A stretch of 64,000 nucleotides of DNA from assembly GCA_963834725.1 (NCBI GenBank), contig CAWICN010000001.1, positions 5,394,001-5,458,000 of the forward strand, given 5' to 3'. Positions 49,980-57,361 of the stretch are shown piece after piece. The stretch's first letter is position 1. Every line of letters begins with the position of its first letter. A program made the translations under genes and the position numbers. The notes beneath the pieces were generated by a model. The model did not search any database, was not told where the DNA came from, and saw only the letters and a list, made by a program, of their open reading frames with translations. Origin of the DNA: PALSA-693 sp963834725. GTDB taxonomy: Bacteria; Actinomycetota; Acidimicrobiia; Acidimicrobiales; Palsa-688.

Positions 49980-51256
49980 CCCTGATCGAGCGCACCTTCC
50001 GGGAGAAGATCGTTCTGGTCGGCGTGACCGTGCCGCCCGAACGGGAGGAGGAGACGGCCCGCCATCTGGACGAGTTGGCTCTGCTCGTCGATACGGCCGG
50101 CGCCGACGAGGCCGCCCGCGTCCTGCAACGACGCGAGCACCCCGATCCGGCGACCTATGTCGGGCGCGGCAAGGCCGAGGAATTGCGCGAGCTGTCGTTG
50201 GCCGTCGACGCGGACACCGTGGTCTTCGATGACGAACTGACGCCGGCGCAGTCCCGCAATCTCGAAAAAATCCTGGGTCGCACGGCTATCGACCGAACGG
50301 CCGTGATCCTCGACATCTTCGCTCAGACCGCGTCCACGCAGGAAGGCAAAGCCCAGGTGGAGCTCGCCCAGCTGCGATACCGGTTGCCGCGCCTCCGGGG
50401 CCGAGGCCTGGCGCTGTCCCAGCAGGCCGGCGGCATCGGCACCCGGGGACCTGGTGAAACGCAGCTCGAGGTCGATCGCCGCCGGCTCGTGCGCCGCACG
50501 ACTCGCCTGGAGGGGGACCTGCGCCGGCTGACCGAGCAGCGGCGCCTGCAGCGCAAGTCCCGTCGACGGAGCCGTCTGGCGACGGTGTCGCTGGTCGGCT
50601 ACACCAACGCCGGCAAGTCGACCCTCCTCAACCAGTTGACCGACGCTGGAGTGCTCGTCGAGGACCGGCTGTTCGCCACCCTCGACCCCCGAACCCGCCG
50701 GCTGACCTTGCCCGGCGGGGAGACGGTGTTGCTTTCGGATACGGTCGGTTTCGTCCGCAAGCTTCCGCATCAACTGGTGGAGGCGTTCCGCTCCACCCTG
50801 GAAGTGGTCACCGAGTCTGACCTGCTCGTCCATGTCGTCGACAGCGTCAGCCCGGATCCCGAAGGCCAGATCGACGCCGTGCGCTCGGTGCTCGACGAGA
50901 TCGGTGCAGGTTCGGTCCCCGAGTTGCTGGCGTTCAACAAGGCCGATGTCAACACCGATGCTGGTCGCCTGGCCGAGCGGTGCTCCGGGTCGGTACCGAT
51001 CTCGGCCCTCACCGGCGAGGGGATCCCGGATCTCCTGAGTGCCATCGGCGACCGCCTGCGGGCCACCGCCCGGGTTCTCGAGCTGGTGGTGCCGTACGAC
51101 CGGGGGGACATCCTCGCGGCCGTGCATCGAGAAGGCGAAGTGCTGGTCGAGACGCACGGGGACGACGCCGCCCGGCTGCGAGTGCGGGTCGACCGGGCCG
51201 GCGCAGCGCGATTCGCCAAGTTCGGGCCTGCTGCGGGTGGGACTGGGCCGGCATGA
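49976..51256 (+). CDS. hflX: Ribosome-associated GTPase HflX
   Basis: 426 residues from ATG 49976. HflX splits stalled ribosomes under stress. The N-terminal HflX domain contains DPATYVGRGKAEEL, VVFDDELTPAQSRNLEKIL and DRTAVILDIFAQTASTQEGK. A coiled-coil arginine-rich segment (about 160-198) leads to the G domain: GYTNAGKSTLLNQL near residue 208, DTVGFVRKLPHQLVEAF and NKAD. The C-terminal domain (about 370-426) is short. Overlaps with dapF and dapC place it in the miaB-miaA-dapF-hflX-dapC run. Confidence 0.96.
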   Translation: MTLIERTFREKIVLVGVTVPPEREEETARHLDELALLVDTAGADEAARVLQRREHPDPATYVGRGKAEELRELSLAVDADTVVFDDELTPAQSRNLEKILGRTAIDRTAVILDIFAQTASTQEGKAQVELAQLRYRLPRLRGRGLALSQQAGGIGTRGPGETQLEVDRRRLVRRTTRLEGDLRRLTEQRRLQRKSRRRSRLATVSLVGYTNAGKSTLLNQLTDAGVLVEDRLFATLDPRTRRLTLPGGETVLLSDTVGFVRKLPHQLVEAFRSTLEVVTESDLLVHVVDSVSPDPEGQIDAVRSVLDEIGAGSVPELLAFNKADVNTDAGRLAERCSGSVPISALTGEGIPDLLSAIGDRLRATARVLELVVPYDRGDILAAVHREGEVLVETHGDDAARLRVRVDRAGAARFAKFGPAAGGTGPA

Positions 51257-52404
51257 CGGCCGGCTTCGTCGTGCCCGACTACCCCTATGACCGGCTGGAC
51301 GCCGCACGCGACGCGGCGGCGAAGCTTCCTGGCGGCGTCGTCGACCTGTCGATCGGCACACCGACCGACCCCCCGCCCAAGGTGGCGGTCGAGGCGCTGG
51401 CCCGAGCCCTGGCTGGTCCAGACGACACAGGGGCGGTGCGGGGCTACCCACCATCGATCGGGACGATCGAGCTGCGCCAGGCCATCCAGCAGTGGCAAAA
51501 GGACACGCTCCACACCGACGTCCCCCTTGACGCCATCGCAGCCTGTGTGGGCACCAAGGAACTCGTGGCCGGGGTGCCGGCCTGGTGCCGACTGCGAAAC
51601 CCGGAGCGCGACACCGTCCTCTACCCGTGCGTGGCCTATCCGACCTATGCCATGGGCGCGGTGCTGGCCGGGCTGCGCGCCGTGCCGGTCCCCGTTGACG
51701 AGGCCTGGCGGCTCGACCTGGGCGCCGTCTCCACCGAAGACGCGGCGCGTGCCCTGCTCCTGTGGGTCAACACGCCCGGCAACCCGGCGGGAGGCATCGA
51801 TGATCTCGCCGCGGCGGCGCGCTGGGGGTGCGAGCGTCGCATCCCGGTCTTCAGCGATGAGTGCTACGTCGACTACACGTGGGACGGTCCGCCCCGGACG
51901 GTTCTCGGGCATGGGGATGGGCCGGACGGCCTGGATGGCGTGGTGGCGGTGCACTCCCTGTCGAAGCGCTCCAACATGGCGGGCATGCGCGTTGGCTGGT
52001 ACAGCGGCGATCGTGAATTGGTCGCCTACCTGCGTGAAGTGCGCAAGCACGCCGGATTCATGGTGCCCGGACCCGTCCAGCAAGCCGCTGCGGCCGCCCT
52101 CGGCGACGTCCGTCACGTCGAGGTGCAGCGCCAGCGCTACTGGGAGCGGCTGGTGCGGGTTCGGGACATCCTGGCCGGTATCGGTGTGGAGTGCGAGCTG
52201 CCCGGTGGCGGGTTCTATCTGTGGGTACCCGCTCCGGGTGGAGACGGCTGGGCCTGGACCAACTGGCTGGCCGAGCACGGGGGCGTCCTCGTGTCACCCG
52301 GGTCGTTCTACGGGGAGTCGGATCGCGCCACGGCCTTTGTCCGCCTGGCGATGGTCGCGCCGAAGGACCGCCTGGATCTGGTGGCCCGCCGGCTCGGCGT
52401 GTGA
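51253..52404 (+). CDS. dapC: Succinyldiaminopimelate transaminase (class I/II aminotransferase)
   Basis: 383 residues from ATG 51253, overlapping hflX. A PLP fold type I aminotransferase: VDLSIGTPTDPPPKVAVEAL, CVGTKELVAGVPAW, NTPGNPAGGIDDLAAAARWG, FSDECYVDYTWDG, and the Schiff-base lysine in HSLSKRSNMAGMRVGWYSGD. DapC transfers an amino group from glutamate to N-succinyl-2-amino-6-ketopimelate. The actinobacterial DapC subgroup and the neighbouring dapF, dapD and dapE support this role over other aminotransferases. Confidence 0.9.
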   Translation: MTAGFVVPDYPYDRLDAARDAAAKLPGGVVDLSIGTPTDPPPKVAVEALARALAGPDDTGAVRGYPPSIGTIELRQAIQQWQKDTLHTDVPLDAIAACVGTKELVAGVPAWCRLRNPERDTVLYPCVAYPTYAMGAVLAGLRAVPVPVDEAWRLDLGAVSTEDAARALLLWVNTPGNPAGGIDDLAAAARWGCERRIPVFSDECYVDYTWDGPPRTVLGHGDGPDGLDGVVAVHSLSKRSNMAGMRVGWYSGDRELVAYLREVRKHAGFMVPGPVQQAAAAALGDVRHVEVQRQRYWERLVRVRDILAGIGVECELPGGGFYLWVPAPGGDGWAWTNWLAEHGGVLVSPGSFYGESDRATAFVRLAMVAPKDRLDLVARRLGV

Positions 52405-52443
52405 CCCTGTGGCCCGACCCCGAGCTCGGGTTCTGGCGTCGGC

Positions 52444-52791
52444 TCAGGGCTCCCAGAACACCTCGACCTCGTGCCCGTCGAGGTCCTGGCAGCGGAACGT
52501 CACGTAGTCCTCCCACTCCTCGAGATCGCCGGTCCCGACACCTCGCTCGGTCATAGCCTGATGCATCTGGCGTACGGCTGCCGGACTGTCCAAGTTGAAT
52601 CCGAAGTGGTAGCCCGGTGGCATGGTTGCCCTCGTTTCGGCGGGGAAGAGGGCCAGGAGAAACCGGTCGTCGTTGGTGAGAAACACGGCGCCGTCCTCGC
52701 AGAGCTTCTCGCGAAAGCCAAACCAGCGCTCATAAAACTGGCGCGACAGCGATGGGTCAGCCACCCTGAGATTGAGGTGGTTGAGATCCAC
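52444..52791 (-). CDS. VOC (glyoxalase/fosfomycin-resistance-like) family protein
   Basis: 115 residues on the reverse strand from GTG 52791, with GGAAGA upstream. One glyoxalase-type module: VDLNHLNLRVADPSLSRQFY at the start, PGYHFGFNLDS in the middle, and FRCQDLDGHEVEVFWEP at the end. His in LNHLNL and Glu in VEVFWEP are likely metal ligands. Members bind a divalent metal and act on small molecules; the substrate is unknown. It sits alone between dapC and dapD. The frame is open 38 codons further upstream but without homology. Confidence 0.85.
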   Translation of the reverse strand: MDLNHLNLRVADPSLSRQFYERWFGFREKLCEDGAVFLTNDDRFLLALFPAETRATMPPGYHFGFNLDSPAAVRQMHQAMTERGVGTGDLEEWEDYVTFRCQDLDGHEVEVFWEP

Positions 52792-52940
52792 GACGCGAAT
52801 TCTTCCATATGAGTAACCCGCACGCTCCTGTGGAACCCCCACGCTCCTCTGTGAGTGCGACCGGGAGTCCACTCCCGCGGGCGCCGGCCCGCTGAGCCGG
52901 GCCACGACGGATGCGATGGGTTCAGGTAGCGTCGCCGGCG

Positions 52941-53765
52941 ATGGCTGATCTCGAATCGCAGATCCACGACCTCTGGGAGCGCCAGGATCAACTCGATCCC
53001 GAGGATCCCGAGGCGGTTGCGGTCGTCCATGCCGCTATCGACCTGCTCGATCGCGGCGAGGCGCGGGTCGCCGAGCTGGCGCCTGACGGCTCGCCGATCG
53101 TGCACGAGTGGTGCAAGCAGGCTGTGTTGCTCCTGTTCCGGGTGTCGGCCCTGTCGGTCATGGAGGCTGGCCCCTTCGAGTACGTGGACCGGTTGCCGCT
53201 CAAGCGGGACTACCGCTCCGCCGGAGTGCGAGTCGTCCCTGGCGGGTCGGCCCGCTGGGGCAGCTATCTCGAACCCGGCGTGATTCTCATGCCGAGCTAC
53301 GTGAACATCGGTGCCAGAGTCGGGGCCGGCACCATGGTCGATACCTGGGCGACGGTCGGGAGTTGCGCCCAAATTGGCCGCAACACCCACCTGTCCGGCG
53401 GCGTTGGCATCGGCGGTGTGCTGGAGCCACCTCAAGCCGTCCCCGTCTTCATCGGCGACGAGTGCTTCATCGGCAGCCGCAGCATGGTCGTGGACGGGGC
53501 GCGGGTGGGGGACGGGGCCGTCCTCGGTGCGGGCTGCATTCTCAGCGGGACCATTCCGGTTGTCGACGCCGGCAGCGGCGACGTGGTCTCGAGGGGGGTC
53601 GTGCCTTCCTGGTGCGTGGCCGTTCCGGCCACCCGGACCCGTTCCTACCCGGGCGGCGACTTCGGGATGCCGTGTGTCCTGGTGATCAAGCACCTGGAGC
53701 CGGGTGAGCGCCATGACAAGGCCCAGCTCAACGACATCCTGCGCGAGCACGGGGGCACGCTCTGA
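52941..53765 (+). CDS. dapD: 2,3,4,5-tetrahydropyridine-2,6-dicarboxylate N-succinyltransferase
   Basis: 274 residues from ATG 52941. DapD transfers succinyl from succinyl-CoA onto tetrahydrodipicolinate. After an alpha-helical N-terminal domain comes a left-handed beta-helix of hexapeptide repeats (about residues 95-225: VILMPSYVNIGARVGAGTMV, GSCAQIGRNTHLSGGVGIGG). VRVVPGGSARWGSYLEPGV and FIGDECFIGSRSMVVDGARV are family-specific. The start has TAGCGT (52927-52932) eight bases upstream and no Shine-Dalgarno. dapE follows after a duplicated 65-base segment. Confidence 0.94.
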   Translation: MADLESQIHDLWERQDQLDPEDPEAVAVVHAAIDLLDRGEARVAELAPDGSPIVHEWCKQAVLLLFRVSALSVMEAGPFEYVDRLPLKRDYRSAGVRVVPGGSARWGSYLEPGVILMPSYVNIGARVGAGTMVDTWATVGSCAQIGRNTHLSGGVGIGGVLEPPQAVPVFIGDECFIGSRSMVVDGARVGDGAVLGAGCILSGTIPVVDAGSGDVVSRGVVPSWCVAVPATRTRSYPGGDFGMPCVLVIKHLEPGERHDKAQLNDILREHGGTL

Positions 53766-53892
53766 GCGACCTGGGGGAGCGAAAGGGTGTGGCCGGTTGC
53801 GGCACCGTCCCCTGGATGGTGGCGCAATGAGCGACCTGGGGGAGCGAAAGGGTGTGGCCGGTTGCGGCACCGTCCCCTGGATGGTGGCGCAA
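53763..53892 (+). repeat. 65-bp exact tandem duplication between dapD and dapE
   Basis: Bases 53763-53827 and 53828-53892 are identical copies starting TGAGCGACCTGGGGGAGCGA and ending TGGATGGTGGCGCAA. The first TGA is the dapD stop codon, and the second copy ends at the A of the dapE ATG. The duplication therefore copied the start region of dapE. Confidence 0.97.
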
Positions 53893-53895
53893 TGA
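53827..53895 (+). CDS. Possible 22-residue leader peptide coupled to dapE
   Basis: The duplicated ATG at 53827 (first copy) opens a frame of 22 codons beginning MSDLGERKGVAGCG and ending in a TGA at 53893-53895, which overlaps the dapE ATG as ATGA. If used, it would couple translation of dapE to a peptide that exists only because of the 65-base duplication. No independent evidence of expression. Confidence 0.3.
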   Translation: MSDLGERKGVAGCGTVPWMVAQ

Positions 53896-54971
53896 GCCCC
53901 GACGTCGATCTGTTGGCGCTTACGGCCGACCTGGTCGCCGTCCCGTCGGTGAGCCACGATGAGTCGGCCCTGGCCGACCGGGTGGAGTCGATCGTCCGCA
54001 CCCAGCCGTCGCTTCGCGTCGATCGGATCGGAGCGAACGTCGTCGCTCGGACCGACCTCGGGCGTGGAACAAGGGTGGTGGTGGCCGGCCATCTCGACAC
54101 GGTGCCGGGGAACGGCAACGCCATACCGAGGCTCGACGGCGACACCCTCTGGGGTCTTGGGAGCGCCGACATGAAGGGGGGATTGGCGGTCATGCTCGGG
54201 CTGGCTACGGGCCTCCGCGAACCGGCGGTCGATGTCACCTACGTCTTCTATGCGGGCGAGGAGATCGCCCGGGAACACAATGGATTATTGAGGATCGAGG
54301 CGTCCGCTCCAGACCTGTTGAAGGGCGACGCGGCCGTGCTCGGCGAACCGACCGGTGCGCTCGTCGAGGCCGGTTGCCAGGGCGTGATCAAGCTGGAGAT
54401 AGAGGTTGGCGGAGCCCGGGCGCATACGGCGCGGCCCTGGATGGGGGTCAACGCCATTCACCGGCTGGCACCGATCCTCGATCGGATCAGCGGGTACCAG
54501 CCTCGCGAACCGGTGATCGACGGATGCCGGTATCGAGAGGCGGTGCAGGTGGTGGCGGTGAGCGGGGGGGTCGCCGGCAACGTCGTTCCCGATCGGGCCA
54601 CCCTCACGATCAACCATCGATTTGCGCCGGACCGTGATGCCGACAGCGCCGCCGCCTGGCTCTCCGGCTGGTTGGGGTCGCTCATCGACGCGACGCACGG
54701 CGACCGGCTGAACGTCGTCGAAGCCCAGCCAGCGGCGGCCCCCTCTCTCGGCCATCCGGTACTGAACGCCCTGATCCTGGCGACGGGTGCACCGCCGAAG
54801 CCCAAACTCGGATGGACAGATGTGGCGTTCTTCGCGGAGCGGGGCATTCCCGCAATCAACTTCGGGCCGGGCGACCCCGAGCTGGCGCATACCGCCGGCG
54901 AACGGGTTGAGCGGGAGCCGCTGGATCGGGCCTATCTGACCCTCTACCGTCTCCTCTCCGGTGCGGCCTGA
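53892..54971 (+). CDS. dapE: Succinyl-diaminopimelate desuccinylase
   Basis: 359 residues from ATG 53892. DapE is an M20 family di-zinc amidohydrolase that releases succinate from N-succinyl-LL-diaminopimelate. Metal-site motifs: VVAGHLDTVPGNG (His, Asp), WGLGSADMKGGLAVML (bridging Asp), VFYAGEEIA (Glu-Glu), a GEPTGALVEAGCQG segment and GPGDPELAHTAGERV (C-terminal His). A dimerisation domain lies between about residues 170 and 285, with HTARPWMGVNAIHR. The frame is open upstream through the 65-base repeat, but that part is repeat sequence. Confidence 0.92.
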   Translation: MSPDVDLLALTADLVAVPSVSHDESALADRVESIVRTQPSLRVDRIGANVVARTDLGRGTRVVVAGHLDTVPGNGNAIPRLDGDTLWGLGSADMKGGLAVMLGLATGLREPAVDVTYVFYAGEEIAREHNGLLRIEASAPDLLKGDAAVLGEPTGALVEAGCQGVIKLEIEVGGARAHTARPWMGVNAIHRLAPILDRISGYQPREPVIDGCRYREAVQVVAVSGGVAGNVVPDRATLTINHRFAPDRDADSAAAWLSGWLGSLIDATHGDRLNVVEAQPAAAPSLGHPVLNALILATGAPPKPKLGWTDVAFFAERGIPAINFGPGDPELAHTAGERVEREPLDRAYLTLYRLLSGAA

Positions 54972-55001
54972 GATCCCCCCGGAAGTCTGGTGTGCCCGCC
55001 G

Positions 55002-55634
55002 CTACAGCCGGCGGAGGAGGGTCACGACTTTCCCGTAAAGGGCGACCTCATCGGGAGTGAAGACCATCGGGGCCATCGTCGAGTTGGCCGGCGTGAGAAC
55101 GACCTTCGTGCCACGGCGCCCGTAGGTCTTCACGGTCGCCTCGCCGCCCGGTATGCCGGCGACCACCACGTCGCCTTTCTCGGCGTCGTCTTGTTGGCGG
55201 ACGACCACGTAGTCCCCGTCCAGGATCCCGGCGTCGATCATGGAGTCACCACGCACCTTGAGCATGAACAGCTGCCCGTCTCCTGTGAAGTCCTCCGGGA
55301 GTGGTAGCAGCTCCTCGATGTTTTCCTCGGCCAACACATCGACGCCGGCCGCGACGTCGCCGACAAGGGGCACGTGCCGGGCCGGACGCCGATCGATTGC
55401 GATCCCCGAGTTTGTGTCGTAGCGGACTTCGATGGCCCGGGGCTTCGTGGGGTCTCGCCGCAGGTAGCCCTGACGCTGCAAGGTGGTCAGGTGGGTGTGG
55501 ACGGTGGAGGACGACGTCAGCCCGACGGCCTCGCCGATCTCCCGGACCGAGGGCGGGTAGCCACGGTCGCGCAGTTGGCTAGCGATGAAATCGAGGATCT
55601 CCCTCCGCTTGCCTGTGAGCTCAGTATCGATCAC
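55002..55634 (-). CDS. lexA: SOS-response repressor LexA
   Basis: 210 residues on the reverse strand. LexA represses DNA-damage genes and cleaves itself when RecA filaments form. The winged-helix DNA-binding domain is residues 1-70 (LTGKRREILDFIASQ, GYPPSVREIGEAVGLTSSST). The cleavage site is Ala96-Gly97 in VGDVAAGVDVLAEEN; the catalytic dyad is Ser131 (GDSMIDAGI) and Lys169 (GEATVKTYGR). It faces a LysM gene across 347 bases containing three LexA boxes, indicating autoregulation. Confidence 0.97.
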   Translation of the reverse strand: MIDTELTGKRREILDFIASQLRDRGYPPSVREIGEAVGLTSSSTVHTHLTTLQRQGYLRRDPTKPRAIEVRYDTNSGIAIDRRPARHVPLVGDVAAGVDVLAEENIEELLPLPEDFTGDGQLFMLKVRGDSMIDAGILDGDYVVVRQQDDAEKGDVVVAGIPGGEATVKTYGRRGTKVVLTPANSTMAPMVFTPDEVALYGKVVTLLRRL

Positions 55635-55718
55635 GGCGACCTCCGACTTCCAGCGTCTGGCGGCGGATCTGGCGATCCCTCGAGTGATTTCATCCTAGCC
55701 GACTTAGATCACGGGATG

Positions 55719-55732
55719 CAAACACCTGTTCG
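55719..55732 (+). promoter_or_regulatory. LexA box 1 in the lexA/LysM intergenic region
   Basis: CAAACACCTGTTCG, one mismatch to CGAAC-N4-GTTCG. It is nearest lexA, about 85 bases from its start codon. Confidence 0.65.
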
Positions 55733-55749
55733 TAACTGCCCATTGACAG

Positions 55750-55763
55750 CGAACATATGTTCG
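55750..55763 (+). promoter_or_regulatory. LexA box 2, perfect consensus
   Basis: CGAACATATGTTCG is an exact CGAAC-N4-GTTCG palindrome. TTGACA (55744-55749 in CATTGACAGCG) directly precedes it and could be a -35 box for the LysM-nrdR direction. Confidence 0.88.
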
Positions 55764-55777
55764 TGATGAGATGATGG

Positions 55778-55791
55778 GGAACATCTGTTCG
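55778..55791 (+). promoter_or_regulatory. LexA box 3
   Basis: GGAACATCTGTTCG, one mismatch to CGAAC-N4-GTTCG, 28 bases after box 2 (between two and three helical turns). Confidence 0.78.
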
Positions 55792-55796
55792 CAAAG

Positions 55797-55968
55797 GCCG
55801 GAAGGCCCACACCGCAAGCACCAGATCGGACATACCGGAAGGCCCACATCGCAAGCGCCAGATCGCAAAACCCCGGAAGCCCGGATCGCAAACCCCGGAA
55901 GCCCGGATCGCAAACCCCGGAAGCCCGGATCGCAAACCCCGGAAGCCCGGATCGCAAACCCCGGAAGT
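55797..55968 (+). repeat. 22-bp tandem array in the leader of the LysM gene
   Basis: Four exact copies of a 22-base unit built on CCGGAAGCCCGGATCGCAAA (55873-55894 to 55939-55960) and a partial fifth, preceded by two diverged 37-base relatives starting CCGGAAGGCCCACA (from about 55798). They lie between LexA box 3 and the start codon, so an SOS transcript would contain them. 22 is not a multiple of three. Confidence 0.93.
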
Positions 55969-55981
55969 TAGGAGACCATCC

Positions 55982-56548
55982 GTGGTAGCGGAGCTCGTTG
56001 ACACCCCCACCTCCCGACTCACCGACCGCCGCCGGCCGGCCGTCGCTCCTTCTCATCACTCGCCGCGCCGGGCCGAGCGCCGGGTCGAGCGCCGGTTGCC
56101 CCTCGGCGGCGGTTCCGGCTGGCGCCCGGCAGCCGCTGTCGGCGCGGCGGTGCGGCCGGCCCCGGCTTCGGTCAACCGCTCGGCGACCCGGGCGCCGGGG
56201 CTGCCGTCGTGTGGTCCTCGCCGTGTCGCGGACCGTCGGGCGGCGCTGCGCCGGCGGCGGGCGGGGACCGTCGGGGCGCTCGCTGTCGTCATCGTCTTCT
56301 CCTGGATGGCTACCCGTACGGCCCTGGGACGCACCGGTGGTGGACCCCTCGCCACCACCGGTGCGCCCGGCGGTGGCCGACCGGCCGCGGTGAGAGTGTG
56401 GGTTGTCCGGCCCGGTGACACCCTCTGGTCGATTGCGGAGGCGGTCGACCCCAACGGGGATGTTCGCCCGCTCGTCGACCGCCTGGCGGCCGAAACACGG
56501 AGTAGCGCGATCTACCCGGGGGAGGCCATCCCCGTGCCCGGCCGGTGA
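55982..56548 (+). CDS. LysM-domain membrane protein, probable SOS cell-division suppressor (Rv2719c/YneA-like)
   Basis: 188 residues from GTG 55982, with AGGAG at 55970-55974. Residues 1 to about 95 are Arg/Pro-rich and disordered-looking; a single transmembrane helix (AGTVGALAVVIVFSWMA, about 94-110) is followed by a LysM peptidoglycan-binding module (VWVVRPGDTLWSIAEAV to AIYPGEAIPVPG, about 140-187). In Mycobacterium tuberculosis, the gene between lexA and nrdR has the same design and halts division after DNA damage. The synteny and three LexA boxes support that role here. Nothing in the sequence shows hydrolase activity. Confidence 0.82.
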   Translation: MVAELVDTPTSRLTDRRRPAVAPSHHSPRRAERRVERRLPLGGGSGWRPAAAVGAAVRPAPASVNRSATRAPGLPSCGPRRVADRRAALRRRRAGTVGALAVVIVFSWMATRTALGRTGGGPLATTGAPGGGRPAAVRVWVVRPGDTLWSIAEAVDPNGDVRPLVDRLAAETRSSAIYPGEAIPVPGR

Positions 56549-56622
56549 TCGTCGGGCCGGGTAGAGCTGGCGCGGCTCCGAACGGGCGCTTCGATGGGGA
56601 CCGATGTCTGGCGCGCGGGGGA

Positions 56623-56628
56623 TACATT
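56623..56628 (+). promoter_or_regulatory. Putative -10 hexamer for leaderless nrdR
   Basis: TACATT ends seven bases before GTG 56636; no Shine-Dalgarno is present. It supports GTG 56636 rather than the earlier in-frame ATG 56594. Confidence 0.45.
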
Positions 56629-56635
56629 CGAGACA

Positions 56636-57148
56636 GTGCGGTGTCCGCAGTGCTCGAGCATGGACGACAAGGTCGTCGACTCGCGTTCCGCCGAAGACGG
56701 TGTCGCCATCCGGCGGAGGCGGGAGTGCGTGGCGTGTGGCCGCCGCTTCACCACCTACGAGCGGCTCGAGGAGGTTCCGTTCGTGGTCGTCAAGCGGTCG
56801 GGGCAACGAGAGCCGTTCGACCGGGCCAAGGTCGTCGCCGGGGTGACTGCGGCCGCCAAGAACCGTCCGGTCAGCGCCCAGGATATGGAGGGGCTGGCCG
56901 CGGACGTAGAGGAGGAGTTGCGTCTGCGCGGATCCGACGTCAGCTCCCAGCAGATCGGCGTGGCCGTGCTGGACCGCCTGCGCCTCTTCGACGAGGTGAC
57001 CTACTTGCGTTTTGCCAGTGTTTACAAGGGTTTTTCGGGTGCCGTGGACTTCGAACGGGAAGCGGTGCTCCTGACCAAGGCCACCGCGCCCAAGCGGTCC
57101 AGATCTCAACTGCCCAGATCTCAACTGCCCAGATCTCAACTGGATTGA
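56636..57148 (+). CDS. nrdR: Transcriptional repressor NrdR
   Basis: 170 residues from GTG 56636, matching the universal N-terminus RCPQC. NrdR senses ATP/dATP and represses ribonucleotide reductase genes. A zinc ribbon (RCPQCSSMDDKVVDSR, RRECVACGRRFTTYER) is followed by an ATP-cone (about residues 48-138: VVKRSGQREPFDRAKVVAGV). The C-terminus carries an unusual RSQLP triple repeat coded by 57101-57143. No ribonucleotide reductase gene is in the window. Confidence 0.95.
   Translation: MRCPQCSSMDDKVVDSRSAEDGVAIRRRRECVACGRRFTTYERLEEVPFVVVKRSGQREPFDRAKVVAGVTAAAKNRPVSAQDMEGLAADVEEELRLRGSDVSSQQIGVAVLDRLRLFDEVTYLRFASVYKGFSGAVDFEREAVLLTKATAPKRSRSQLPRSQLPRSQLD
57101..57143 (+). repeat. 15-bp tandem repeat at the end of nrdR, 2.9 copies
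   Basis: AGATCTCAACTGCCC occurs at 57101 and 57116 and again, truncated, at 57131. It adds RSQLP pentapeptides to the NrdR C-terminus and ends five bases before the stop codon TGA (57146-57148). Confidence 0.95.
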
Positions 57149-57361
57149 AAAGTCCTGACACAGCCTCAAGCGGAGAGACCGGGTCTTTGGGCGGTGTGGA
57201 TGCGAGGAAGAATCGTCAACGCAGTTGAGAGGAGGACCACTCGACGGCACCCCGGTCTCCCCGAATTATTTGATCTCGCCGCGGATAGCGGTAGCGTTCG
57301 CGGCGTGGCCGGCTGAGCGGACCGCTGAGCGGCACAGGCCGGACGACAAGGAGGTACCCCG

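Noticed and set aside
52551..54278. Reverse-strand open frame of 575 codons across dapD/dapE
   Set aside because: It spans two genes with clear catalytic motifs and contains the translated 65-bp repeat; no recognisable domain of its own.
55797..55968. Regular 22-bp repeats as a CRISPR array
   Set aside because: The units abut directly with no unique spacers, and no cas gene is nearby. The same applies to the arrays at 36361, 43169, 59303 and 6383.
55982..56548. LysM protein as a resuscitation-promoting factor or cell-wall hydrolase
   Set aside because: Only a transmembrane helix and one LysM are visible; there is no catalytic domain.
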